Notes: generated by a model from the letters alone, not told the origin. Numbered from the stretch's first letter, positions 46,064-55,214 are shown. The stretch is DNA of 64,000 bases from Belliella kenyensis (GCF_022549675.1 NZ_JAKZGR010000001.1:62001-126000); one strand, 5' to 3'. Program-made: numbers and translations.

Positions 46064-46231
46064 GATTTCCATAGGAAGATACTAATTTATTCACTAGTTT
46101 GATTTGTTTTCAGCGGAGTTCATATACCTCCCGTTGGTCGGTGCGAAAGCGCGATATCTAATTGTTATTAAATTGGGATTGTCTTGATTCTTGTATCTTG
46201 TATCTTGTATCTTCAATCTTTTGTCTTATTC
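46064..46231 (+). ncRNA. tracrRNA-like unit 3
   Basis: A 168-bp unit nearly identical to unit 2. The hairpin is GTGC-GAAA-GCGC, where the A-to-G change turns a T-A pair into a G-U pair, so the stem is kept. The anti-repeat is intact. Three TTGTATC heptamers lie between its tail and the next anti-repeat. Confidence 0.8.
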
Positions 46232-46393
46232 GATTTCCTTAGGAAGATACTAATTTATTCACTAGTTTGATTTGTTTTCAGCGGAGTTCATATTCCTCCC
46301 GTTGGTCGGTGCGAAAGCACGATATCTCATTGTTATTAAATTGGAATTTGTCTTGATTCTTGCATCTTGTATCTTGTATCTTTTGTCTTATTC
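46232..46393 (+). ncRNA. tracrRNA-like unit 4
   Basis: A 162-bp unit with one change in the anti-repeat (TTTCCTTAGG in place of TTTCCATAGG) and one in the tail (CATATTCC for CATATACC). The GTGC-GAAA-GCAC hairpin is intact. It is the last unit with a complete tail. Confidence 0.78.
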
Positions 46394-46427
46394 GATTTCC
46401 ATAGGAAGATACTAATTTATTTACCAC
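46394..46427 (+). ncRNA. Broken fifth tracrRNA-like unit (anti-repeat only)
   Basis: The anti-repeat GATTTCCATAGGAAGATACT is followed by AATTTATTTACCACTCG, where the match to the other units ends. No nexus or GNRA hairpin follows, so it should not work as a tracrRNA; it marks the right edge of the tandem array. Confidence 0.75.
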
Positions 46428-46496
46428 TCGTCTCTTTTCATCCCTCTCAGCAGATCTCAGTGCTTTCAATTTCTTCTATTTTTGAATGTTATCACT

Positions 46497-46525
46497 AAAA
46501 AATACCCTAATCGGGGTATTTTTTT
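46497..46525. terminator. Bidirectional terminator between the tracrRNA cluster and cas6
   Basis: AATACCC, loop TAATCG, GGGTATT, followed by TTTTT on the plus strand and preceded by an A-run that gives a T-run on the minus strand. It can end rightward tracrRNA transcripts before cas6. Confidence 0.85.
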
Positions 46526-46567
46526 GCATTTACCTAACTGGTAACTTGCATACTCAATCGGAATTGT

Positions 46568-47347
46568 ATGCAGTTACTCATTAACCTTAAGAGAATAAGT
46601 AGCCATAATCGACTAGCTGTCAATTATCAATACCAGCTATCCAATTGTTTGGACTGTATTTTTGAACAAGCCGCTGTAGAATTGATTTCAAATCATTCTG
46701 AACATCAAAAAGTAAATCAAAAAAAATTTCCATTTACATTTTCCGAACTTACTTTTGATCAGCTTTATGCGTGCAAAGATCAATTTTTTATGCATCATCA
46801 AGGGGAGAGCGCTACGCTTGAGGTAAGGATATGGGACGGGATCAGTATCAGAGATTATTTGATTGATTTGTTTCAAGACCAAAGAATTAGCTTTTCTTTT
46901 GGCAATGAGGTGGTAGAATATCATGTCACAAGTGTCAATACTATAAGACCCCCTAAATTCAAAGCAGAAATGAATTATAGTGCTATTACCCCCTTGTTTC
47001 TTACAAAACAAGTGGAGAACATAGGAATGGATATTATTTCTCCAGGTGATGCTGCTTACTCAGAAGTTTTTAAAACTAATTTGCTGAAAAGGTTTACCAT
47101 TCAGTTTCCTGAACTTAAAGGATTAAAGGATTTGAAAAATTGCTGTCCAGAGATGGATTTTGTGCCAACATCTCAGGCAATAGAGCAAGAGCGTGTATTC
47201 AATATGTATGACTTAGATTTAATTCATCTCACTGGTTTTAAATTTGATTTCAAACTCAAAGCTTCGCCCATATTGCAAGAGTTTGGGTATTACGCTGGAT
47301 TTGGTGCTCAAAGCTCATTAGGTTTTGGTTGCGTAAAAGCAGTATAA
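46568..47347 (+). CDS. cas6: Cas6-like CRISPR RNA endoribonuclease, stand-alone
   Basis: This 259-residue protein fits the Cas6 RAMP family: an N-terminal LAVNYQYQLSNCLDCIFEQ helix region, FPFTFSELTF near residue 54, VTSVNTIRPPKFKAEMNYSA near 116, and the C-terminal glycine-rich loop GYYAGFGAQSSLGFGCVKAV at the very end. His43 and His46 (SNHSEHQK) lie where the catalytic His often is. Cas6 cuts pre-crRNA of type I and III systems. No type I or III effector gene is in the window; its only near CRISPR partner is the type II-C array, which normally needs RNase III. It is either an orphan or serves an array elsewhere. Confidence 0.82.
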   Translation: MQLLINLKRISSHNRLAVNYQYQLSNCLDCIFEQAAVELISNHSEHQKVNQKKFPFTFSELTFDQLYACKDQFFMHHQGESATLEVRIWDGISIRDYLIDLFQDQRISFSFGNEVVEYHVTSVNTIRPPKFKAEMNYSAITPLFLTKQVENIGMDIISPGDAAYSEVFKTNLLKRFTIQFPELKGLKDLKNCCPEMDFVPTSQAIEQERVFNMYDLDLIHLTGFKFDFKLKASPILQEFGYYAGFGAQSSLGFGCVKAV

Positions 47348-47353
47348 TAATTG

Positions 47354-47385
47354 CCATTTCTCAAAATATTAATTTTGGGAAATGG
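47354..47385. other. Long imperfect stem-loop after cas6
   Basis: CCATTTC-T-CAAAAT, loop ATTA, ATTTTG-G-GAAATGG: 13 pairs with one mismatch, starting 7 bp after the cas6 stop. There is no T-run, so it may stabilise the mRNA end or be a weak terminator. Confidence 0.5.
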
Positions 47386-47538
47386 AATGACAAGTTTTGC
47401 AAACATGTCAAATGTCATTGCTACAATCAGCAGCCCTTTCCTTGTGTAAAACTTCAGTATGAGAATTAAATATTGGTATATTTTCAAATATTCCTATAAT
47501 TTTATCTTACCAATTGACTTTTGATTTTTCATAAAACT

Positions 47539-50500
47539 ATGATCTTACCAAATACTTTAAAAATTCAAGCAGAGGCATTGCCTTTTTTTAACATTTCTAC
47601 CTACCAAAACGGAAGAAGTTTTATAAGGAGCCTTTATATCCAAAATAGTGGCGATTCACCTACTGAAGCAGTTACAATCAAGATCTACACAGACTCTGCG
47701 GGACTAGAGCCATTTGAATATAGTTTACCTTACCTTCCTGCTCAAAGCAACATTTTGATACCGACAGATAAGATTAAGATTAACAAAAATCATCTACATC
47801 AATTATCTGAAAGTGAGCAAGTCACTGTTTTTGTAGAGGTCTATGATCAAAAAGGTTTAAATAGTCAAGAAAAATTGGAGGTTGATTTTCAGCCTTTAGA
47901 ACATTTCGGGGGATTTGAAGTATTGCCGGAATTGATAGCCTCTTATATCACTCCAAATCATCCTTACGTCTATCATATCAAAAGAAAAGCCATTGAGGTA
48001 TTGGAGAAAAAAGGGCTTCCAACGGCCTTTGAAGGATACCAAAAATCAGATCCTGAAAGGGTACTACAAGTCCTTTCTGCCATTTATACTGCCATTCAAG
48101 AGGAAAATATCATTTACAGTTCGCTTGCGCCAGGATACGAGCAAAGAGGTCAACGCCTTAGGCTACTTCATACGATTCAAAAAGAGCAATTTGCAAACTG
48201 CATCGATATAAGTCTCCTATTTGGAGCCTGTCTTGAAGCGGTAGACCTGAACCCCATTTTAATCATTCTTGAAGGCCATGCGTATGTAGGCTGCTGGCTT
48301 CATGATGACAAATTTCCAGAGATTATTAATGACGATAAAGCAGCCATCACAAAAAGACTTTCTAAAGGTATTCGAGAAATCGTCGCATTGGAAGCTACCA
48401 GCGTCTGCAAAGGTAATGATGTAAAATTCAGTGATGCACTGGCATTGGGAGAGTCCCAACTGATTCAAAATGAGAAATTCTTGCTTTCGGTAGATATAAA
48501 GCGTGCAAGGACGGCATTTATCCGTCCACTTCCACTTTTGCATGAAGGCGATACAATGATCTTGGATACCAGTGTAGCTTCCAGCCCAATAGCAGGTGAA
48601 ATGGAGGATAGATTCGAAATCGGAACGATATATCAGGACGAATTACTTTCTAAGCCTCACTCTAGAACAAAGCAAAAAGTATGGGAAAGAAACCTACTAG
48701 ACTTATCCCTAAGAAATAGCTTGCTGAATTTGAGGATGACGAGAAATATGCTTCAGATTGTAGATATTGATATCAGTCACTTTGAAGATACGCTATCAGA
48801 AGGAAAGTCATTTTATATCATGCCAAGCATGCAGGCTGATGTTCAGAAGAAATATAATCTTTTTTCGGCTCCACTTCATCAATCTTCTTCACTATTTCAG
48901 CTAGCTAGCGAAGAGCTCAAATCCAACCGCTTGCTTACTTATTATCACCAGCAAGATTTGGATAATATATTGACTTATATTCATAAAAATGCAAAACAAG
49001 CCATAGAAGAAAATGGGTCAAGTACCCTTTATTTGGCCGTAGGATTATTGAAGTGGTTTGATAAGAAGACTCCAGAGCAAACCCGATATGCTCCTATACT
49101 TTTGGTACCAGTAGAGATAGGTCGTAGATCTGTAAACAGCAAATTTACTCTCAAAAGCAGAGAAGAAGAGACCATGATCAACATCACTTTGGTGGAGTTT
49201 CTCAGACAAGAGTATGAGCTAAATCTAAGCGCTTTGGAACAGCTTCCCTATGATGACAAAGGTGTAGATGTAGCCAAGGTAATGGGTATTCTTCGAAGAG
49301 CTGTGATGCAAATGAAAGGATGGGATGTAGAAGAGCAACTTGTACTGGGGAATTTTTCCTTCAACAAACTAATCCTTTGGAAAGATATTGTTGACTATAC
49401 AGAGGATCTGATGAAGAGTTCGATGGTGAAAAGTCTAATCGAAGGAAGACTCACCTTCGAAGAAAATGATTCGATAAATATAGAAGATTCACTTGATAGA
49501 ATAGCATCCGCAGAACTAGCGCTACCTATACCTACGGATGCTTCTCAGATGGAAGCAGTATGGGCAGCTGATCAGGGCAATAGTTTTATCTTGCATGGAC
49601 CTCCAGGTACAGGTAAGTCACAGACTATTACCAACATTATTGCAAATGCCCTTTTCAAAGGAAAGAGGGTATTGTTTGTAGCTGCCAAAAAAGCTGCTTT
49701 GGATGTAGTGCACAAAAGGTTGGAAAGTATAGGCCTGGGGACATTTTCACTAGAGCTTCATTCTAATAAATCCAAGAAATCTGACGTGCTGGAGCAGTTG
49801 AGTCAGTCAATCGACGCCATCAGGCAGACAAGCAATGTAGATTTTGAGGTGGAAGCTCAAAGACTTGATGCAGCAAAAGAATCTATAAGACATTACGTGG
49901 AGTTGCTACACAAAACGCAAGTCACTGGATGGAGCTTATATGACAGCATGGTGGTCCTGGAGGATTATGAGCATTATCAATTTGGTCGAAAACTCCTTCC
50001 TCAAGCCATTTTGGACAAGCTGAATCCAAATTTGTGGAGAGAATGGTTGGATTGGTTACCTCAGTTTCAGACCCTTATTGGTATTGTCAAGCACCCTTCT
50101 GAAAATCCTTTGGAGTCTTTGAGAATCAAGCAATACGCTCAGAGTCTTCATGAGGAATTAATTCAAAAAGTTGAAGAATTGATTCCTACACTTGAAAAAT
50201 TAGAGCAAAACATAAATAATGCAAAAGTATCCTTAAACTTATCCGTCGATATCAATAACAAAGCTGATCTAGATAGATTTACCGAAGTTTTGTCTCAAAT
50301 CCTCCTTCTGGAAGATATTCCAGTGCCATTGTTCAAGTTCTTAGCGAAAAGAGATAATCAAGAAATTTTTGAAGAATGGATTAAGCTTTTGGAGACCTTT
50401 ATAGAAAAGCGAAATCATGTCCTTAAGGATTTTGAGAGCACGATTTTTGAATTAAATGTGAATATTAAGGAGCTAGAATGGAAGCAAGCAAATCAGAAAT

Positions 50501-53361
50501 GGTTTTTGAGCAAATGGATACAAAAAAGTAAGATAAAAAAGGAACTAGCACTACACGCTACCAAAGGCATAAATGGAGAGCAACAGATCGATGAGCTATT
50601 CCGAGATTTTAGGTTTTTAAAAGAAACCTCTGCGCTACTTAGTCAAAATAACTTCAAAAATGTGACTGATGCTTTGGGCAGGTTGTATAAAGAAAACAAT
50701 ACTGATATAAGTGAAATTAAAAGAAAAATAGCCCCATATCAGCGACTATTTTCTTTTCTGAATCATTGGGGTGGTACATTTACTCATCAATGGATAAATC
50801 AATTGCCGCTACAAAGTGAAGATTCTACAGGGGATATTTTTGTCGCAAAGGAAAAGGTGATTAAAAGTTATCTCAAAGATGCGAAGATATTCAACAGTAC
50901 ATTGGATAGGTTTGAAAACCTATCAGGAAGTCATATAGATTCAGAAAGTGATTGGATTGATCATACGAGGGAATTTTTGAACCAACTCCAATATGAACTT
51001 CCAAATCTAAAATCATGGATGAGTTTTAAGAATTTGCTTGAAAAAGGAAATGAACTTCATCTTCAATGGTTGATTGATGGTTATTACAATAAGGCATTTC
51101 AACAATCAGATACCGATGCATATTTTCAATACACAGTTCATCGATCTGTTGCTGAGCAGATCATAGCCAAGCACGAAGAGTTGAGCTTGTTCAATGCGGA
51201 ACTATTTGATCAAAAAGTAGCCCATTACAAGAGGGTAGCGGGGCAGTTTAGGGAATTGACTATTCAAGAATTAAGGTTCAAACTTACCTCAGCCCTTCCC
51301 AATACAAATTTCGAAGCTATGCATAGTTCAGAGATCGGTATTTTACAACGTGCCATAAGAAGTAGAGGTCGAGGTATTAGTATCAGAAGACTTTTTGATC
51401 AGATCCCTACACTTTTACCTCGTGTGGCTCCATGCATGTTGATGAGTCCAATATCCGTGGCTCAATACTTTGATGTGGATCAAAAACACTTTGATTTGGT
51501 CATATTTGATGAGGCTTCTCAGTTACCTACCTGTGAAGCAGTGAGTGCCTTATCACGTGCTAAGCAGGCAATTGTCGTAGGAGATCCGAAGCAAATGCCT
51601 CCGACTTCATTTTTCAATACCATAAAGTTGGATGAGGACAACATGGATGTGGAAGATCTTGAAAGTATTTTGGATGATTGCTTATCTCTTTCTGTGCCTA
51701 GTAAGTACTTGCTGAGACATTATAGAAGTAAGCATGAGAGCTTGATTGCTTTTAGTAATGCTAATTTTTATGAAAACAAGCTATTGACTTTCCCTTCGGC
51801 AGATGATTTAAGTAGAAAAGTAACCTATCAACATGTGCAAGGACATTATGACAAAGGGAAATCCAGAACCAATTCAGCCGAAGCCAATGCCATTGTGAAA
51901 TATATATCCGAGCATTATAAAAATGAGAAAACAAGATCAAAGAGTTTGGGGGTAGTTACGTTTAGTCAAACGCAACAAACTCTTGTTGAAGATAAATTAC
52001 AAGACTTGTATATAAAAGATCATGAACTGGAAGCCTTGGTGAATGAAAACTCAGAACCCTTGTTTGTCAAAAATCTAGAGAATGTCCAAGGGGATGAAAG
52101 AGATATTATCTTATTTTCTATAGGATATGCACCAGATGAATCTGGAAAAATGAGTATGAACTTCGGCCCACTCAATAGAAATGGGGGATGGAGAAGACTT
52201 AATGTGGCCGTAACACGAGCTAGGAACGAAATGATCGTCTTTGCCACGTTAAAAGCAGAGCAGATTGATCTGAACCGTACAGCTTCGGAAGGAGTGGCAG
52301 GCTTGAAAGCCTTCCTGAACTTTGCTGAGAAAGGACAACTGACCATTGCGGCAGATCAATTGGAGTCAATAAAAGGTAAAAATCAGCTTTCAAAAGCTGT
52401 TAGTAAAAAACTATTATCAAGAGGATTGGCTGTAAAATGTGATATAGGAAGCTCAAACTTCAAAGTAGACTTAGGCATAGTTCACCCTGATCGACCTGAT
52501 GAATTTATACTTGGAGTTATTTTAGATGGTCATTATTACTTCAATGCAAAAACCTCGAATGACAGAGAGCTTGTTATGCCATCAGTGCTTCAAGCTTTGG
52601 GTTGGAACATCCATAGGGTTTGGGCGATGGATTGGTATGAAAACTCCAACAAAATAGTGGATCAAATCCTCATGAAGGTAGAATCATTGCGATCAAATAC
52701 GCCTAAGGAGGATTTGACTGGAGTTCAAGAGGCTAAGGTTCCTAAAGAAGAAGCTGAGAAAGCTGGACTGAGTCAAGCCAATGTAAAACCTGTTTTTTCA
52801 GAAAAAATTGATAGAAAGCGACCATATCTTTCGTATCAAGCAAAACCAATTTCTTGGGCAAATAGCGAGTCAATATATGAACCATCCAATCGCATCATAG
52901 TGAAAAGTCAAATGAGCGAAATAGTAGAAGTGGAGAGTCCCATAAGTAGAGCATATTTATTTAGGAAAATCTTAAATCTTTGGAATATTAACAGAATAGG
53001 AGGTAGGCTACTGCCATTTTTGGAAGAAATCATTGAAGAGTTAGGATTTGAAAAGCGAGAACATCATCAGACATTCTATTGGAAAGCAGGGAGTAATTTT
53101 GAAATGGATCATTTTAGAGATTATCATGAAGAAAAGCGATCTTTAGAGGATGTGGCACCCGAGGAGATTCTTGTGGCAATGGTAGAAGCAATAGCGCAAA
53201 ACTTAAGTCTCGACCAAGATGAATTGATTAGGTATTCGGCTAAAACATTTGGCTTCAGTAAGGTAGGAAATCAGATTGATACCATTCTTCGTCAGGTGAT
53301 AGATTTAGGCTTGGAGCGTCAATTGATTAAAAAAGAAGGGAATAGATTAAAGTTATGCTAA
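47539..53361 (+). CDS. DUF4011 / SF1 helicase / MTES_1575-type nuclease / DUF3320 defence-type protein
   Basis: The start is ATG 47539 (1940 residues). In order: a beta-rich N-terminus; a transglutaminase-like stretch near residues 217-255 (NCIDISLLFGACLEAV, EGHAYVGCW); DUF4011 near 385 (WERNLLDLSLRNSLLNLR); an SF1 helicase split by a long helical insertion, with Walker A GPPGTGKSQTITN near 688, Walker B LVIFDEASQLPTCEA near 1322, GDPKQMPPTSF and VAVTRARNEM near 1555; a PD-(D/E)XK-like domain near 1630-1720 (FKVDLGIV, FILGVILDGHYY, LGWNIHRVWAMDW); and DUF3320 near 1795 (SRAYLFRKILNLWNINR). Similar giant helicase-nucleases occur in defence islands, and a related architecture has been reported as an anti-phage gene. 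It follows cas6 by 190 bp. Confidence 0.88.
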   Translation: MILPNTLKIQAEALPFFNISTYQNGRSFIRSLYIQNSGDSPTEAVTIKIYTDSAGLEPFEYSLPYLPAQSNILIPTDKIKINKNHLHQLSESEQVTVFVEVYDQKGLNSQEKLEVDFQPLEHFGGFEVLPELIASYITPNHPYVYHIKRKAIEVLEKKGLPTAFEGYQKSDPERVLQVLSAIYTAIQEENIIYSSLAPGYEQRGQRLRLLHTIQKEQFANCIDISLLFGACLEAVDLNPILIILEGHAYVGCWLHDDKFPEIINDDKAAITKRLSKGIREIVALEATSVCKGNDVKFSDALALGESQLIQNEKFLLSVDIKRARTAFIRPLPLLHEGDTMILDTSVASSPIAGEMEDRFEIGTIYQDELLSKPHSRTKQKVWERNLLDLSLRNSLLNLRMTRNMLQIVDIDISHFEDTLSEGKSFYIMPSMQADVQKKYNLFSAPLHQSSSLFQLASEELKSNRLLTYYHQQDLDNILTYIHKNAKQAIEENGSSTLYLAVGLLKWFDKKTPEQTRYAPILLVPVEIGRRSVNSKFTLKSREEETMINITLVEFLRQEYELNLSALEQLPYDDKGVDVAKVMGILRRAVMQMKGWDVEEQLVLGNFSFNKLILWKDIVDYTEDLMKSSMVKSLIEGRLTFEENDSINIEDSLDRIASAELALPIPTDASQMEAVWAADQGNSFILHGPPGTGKSQTITNIIANALFKGKRVLFVAAKKAALDVVHKRLESIGLGTFSLELHSNKSKKSDVLEQLSQSIDAIRQTSNVDFEVEAQRLDAAKESIRHYVELLHKTQVTGWSLYDSMVVLEDYEHYQFGRKLLPQAILDKLNPNLWREWLDWLPQFQTLIGIVKHPSENPLESLRIKQYAQSLHEELIQKVEELIPTLEKLEQNINNAKVSLNLSVDINNKADLDRFTEVLSQILLLEDIPVPLFKFLAKRDNQEIFEEWIKLLETFIEKRNHVLKDFESTIFELNVNIKELEWKQANQKWFLSKWIQKSKIKKELALHATKGINGEQQIDELFRDFRFLKETSALLSQNNFKNVTDALGRLYKENNTDISEIKRKIAPYQRLFSFLNHWGGTFTHQWINQLPLQSEDSTGDIFVAKEKVIKSYLKDAKIFNSTLDRFENLSGSHIDSESDWIDHTREFLNQLQYELPNLKSWMSFKNLLEKGNELHLQWLIDGYYNKAFQQSDTDAYFQYTVHRSVAEQIIAKHEELSLFNAELFDQKVAHYKRVAGQFRELTIQELRFKLTSALPNTNFEAMHSSEIGILQRAIRSRGRGISIRRLFDQIPTLLPRVAPCMLMSPISVAQYFDVDQKHFDLVIFDEASQLPTCEAVSALSRAKQAIVVGDPKQMPPTSFFNTIKLDEDNMDVEDLESILDDCLSLSVPSKYLLRHYRSKHESLIAFSNANFYENKLLTFPSADDLSRKVTYQHVQGHYDKGKSRTNSAEANAIVKYISEHYKNEKTRSKSLGVVTFSQTQQTLVEDKLQDLYIKDHELEALVNENSEPLFVKNLENVQGDERDIILFSIGYAPDESGKMSMNFGPLNRNGGWRRLNVAVTRARNEMIVFATLKAEQIDLNRTASEGVAGLKAFLNFAEKGQLTIAADQLESIKGKNQLSKAVSKKLLSRGLAVKCDIGSSNFKVDLGIVHPDRPDEFILGVILDGHYYFNAKTSNDRELVMPSVLQALGWNIHRVWAMDWYENSNKIVDQILMKVESLRSNTPKEDLTGVQEAKVPKEEAEKAGLSQANVKPVFSEKIDRKRPYLSYQAKPISWANSESIYEPSNRIIVKSQMSEIVEVESPISRAYLFRKILNLWNINRIGGRLLPFLEEIIEELGFEKREHHQTFYWKAGSNFEMDHFRDYHEEKRSLEDVAPEEILVAMVEAIAQNLSLDQDELIRYSAKTFGFSKVGNQIDTILRQVIDLGLERQLIKKEGNRLKLC

Positions 53362-53472
53362 CCCGAAGGAATGGGCTGTATACTTGAAATTTTAAATTTC
53401 TTATAAAAGAATATAATAAAAAGATAATACCGCTCTAATCGTAAAGTAATATTCTTGAAATAATATTGGAGC

Positions 53473-54036
53473 ATGAAAGATTACAGTAACTTTTCCGATA
53501 AAGAATTGATTTTTTTAATCAAAAATAAAGATGATTGTGCTCTAGAGCATTTGATGGATAGATATACATCATTGCTCATGAAAATTGCGATTTATTATTT
53601 GAAACATGAAGAAGATGCAGAGGAAATTGTGGCAGATTTTTTTATTAAAATCTGGGAAAAAAATGCTGCGTTGACAATTGAAAGTACATTTAAACCCTAT
53701 GCTTGCATCAGTGTCAAAAATTCTTGTATCAACCTTTTAAAAGCAAAATCACTTCAGCATAACTTGAGGAATTTCAATGATGCATCAAATTTTGAAGTTG
53801 TATCAGAGGCACAATCTGACGACTTGATTATATTTGAAGAGCTTAGAAATGACCTTATGGAATTCATTAACCACCTTCCAGAAAAGCGGAAGGTGATTTT
53901 AAAGCTTGCCAAATTTGAGAATTTAAGTTTGGATGAAATAGGTGAAATGTTAGACTTAAGCCCAAAAACTGTGGCTAACCAAATTGCATTAGCACTTAAA
54001 GACATCAAACAGTTCCTTATTTTATCTAAAGATTAA
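53473..54036 (+). CDS. ECF RNA polymerase sigma factor
   Basis: This 187-residue sigma-70 family protein has region 2 (LEHLMDRYTSLLMKIAIYYL, EEDAEEIVADFFIKIWE, residues 25-70) and region 4 with a helix-turn-helix (HLPEKRKVILKLAKFENLSL, then DEIGEMLDLSPKTVANQI, 136-175). The SPKTVANQI end is the Bacteroidota FecI-like pattern. It is followed by a FecR anti-sigma gene and an STN-bearing TonB receptor, so it probably answers to substrate binding at that receptor and activates the phytate uptake genes. Confidence 0.92.
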   Translation: MKDYSNFSDKELIFLIKNKDDCALEHLMDRYTSLLMKIAIYYLKHEEDAEEIVADFFIKIWEKNAALTIESTFKPYACISVKNSCINLLKAKSLQHNLRNFNDASNFEVVSEAQSDDLIIFEELRNDLMEFINHLPEKRKVILKLAKFENLSLDEIGEMLDLSPKTVANQIALALKDIKQFLILSKD

Positions 54037-54123
54037 AAATCTACTCTTTTCATAACCATTTGTTAATCTATTTTTTCGGGAGGATCATTGATTTCGTTGT
54101 CTTAGAAACAAAGGCAACACAAA

Positions 54124-55134
54124 ATGGAAGAAAGATATCACCAACTTATTCTGAAAAAATTAATTAAGGGATTATCAACGCAAGAACAAATTGAGTTGGA
54201 TAAGTTGGCAAGTGATCTTGACCATGAGCTTGAGCTTCAGAATCATTTTTCAGATGCATGGAATTCCATTAAGGAATCAGAAAATGAAAATCTAAAAAAA
54301 GCAAGATTGAAAAAAAGAGTCTTAGATCACATACAAAGTAATAAACAAATAATTCCTCTCCCAGAAAAAACCAACGCTATAAAAGCTAAAAAATTGATTT
54401 ATGTTCCAATTATTAAAATTGCAGCCTCCTTACTTTTATTTATCGTAGTTTCAATTTTCATTTATAATATACCAGAGATCCAAATATCTGATGAAAGCTA
54501 TATTATAAAATCCGCAAAAAGAGGAGGAAAAACTACTGTAACCCTATCAGACGGCACAAAAGTATACCTATATCCAGATGCCGAAATCAAGTATTTAGAA
54601 TTTTTTGATGAAAATGAGAGGAAAATACACTTGAAAGGACGAGCATTTTTTGATGTTGCTAAGGATGTAAACAAGCCATTTATTGTAGAAGCAGATGAAT
54701 TATATGTGAAAGTAATAGGGACTTCATTTTTGGTAGAACAAGATGATCATATCAGTAAAGTCTCTGTAAAAACTGGAATAGTAAATGTCAAACATGAAGA
54801 TCATGAAATTGAATTGATTCAAGATCAAGCAGTATTGATAGATTCATCCAACGGGATACCGCATTTGGAAAGAGGTAAACAAGAAGATTTCAGCTGGATA
54901 GATGGAGAGTTGATATTCAATGATGAACCACTTTCTGAAGTTATACAAAAAATAAATAAATGGTATGGAGTGGAAATTATTTTGATGAATCACAGAGCAA
55001 AAAAATGTCTATTCACAGGATCATTCAAAAATGCAAACTTACAAGTCATTCTTTTAAACATCTCAGAATCAATGAATATGAAAATAACTAAATCTGAAAA
55101 TAAACAATATCAACTTATCGGTATAGGATGCTAA
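54124..55134 (+). CDS. FecR-type anti-sigma regulator
   Basis: This 336-residue protein has a cytoplasmic N-terminal anti-sigma region (residues 1-95), one membrane segment (IAASLLLFIVVSIFIYNIP near 100-118), a periplasmic FecR domain (GGKTTVTLSDGTKVYLYPDA, LKGRAFFDVAKDVNKPFIVE) and a C-terminal DUF4974 domain (FNDEPLSEVIQKINKWYGVE, ending LTGSF-like FTGSFKNANLQVILLNIS). It should hold the sigma factor at 53473 and be released by the STN domain of the next receptor. It is 87 bp downstream of the sigma gene. Confidence 0.92.
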   Translation: MEERYHQLILKKLIKGLSTQEQIELDKLASDLDHELELQNHFSDAWNSIKESENENLKKARLKKRVLDHIQSNKQIIPLPEKTNAIKAKKLIYVPIIKIAASLLLFIVVSIFIYNIPEIQISDESYIIKSAKRGGKTTVTLSDGTKVYLYPDAEIKYLEFFDENERKIHLKGRAFFDVAKDVNKPFIVEADELYVKVIGTSFLVEQDDHISKVSVKTGIVNVKHEDHEIELIQDQAVLIDSSNGIPHLERGKQEDFSWIDGELIFNDEPLSEVIQKINKWYGVEIILMNHRAKKCLFTGSFKNANLQVILLNISESMNMKITKSENKQYQLIGIGC

Positions 55135-55139
55135 AAAAA

Positions 55140-55161
55140 GGAGACAACGGCCATTGTCTCC
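55140..55161. other. Perfect 8-bp hairpin between the fecR-type gene and the TonB receptor gene
   Basis: GGAGACAA, loop CGGCCA, TTGTCTCC, starting 5 bp after the FecR stop codon and preceded by seven A. No T-run follows on the plus strand, so it is not a plus-strand terminator. It may slow read-through or mark an mRNA processing site between regulator and receptor. Confidence 0.5.
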
Positions 55162-55214
55162 TCCATAAGTAAATGTCGATAGAAATGATCCACCAACGTT
55201 CAACAAACAAATTT

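Noticed and set aside
45746-46427. Reading the tracrRNA-like units as degenerate CRISPR repeats with long spacers
   Set aside because: The sequence between the anti-repeats is conserved from unit to unit, unlike spacers, and all units share the same loss of GAAAGCA and the same hairpin.
46278-46469. Minus-strand ORF with KIQDTRCKNQD-like repeats
   Set aside because: It is the reverse reading of tracrRNA unit 4 and the heptamer tract; such peptides arise from the repeat DNA and have no start-site or family support.
46568-47347. A type III or type I CRISPR locus around cas6
   Set aside because: No cas10, cas7, cas5, cas8 or cas3-like gene was seen in the window.
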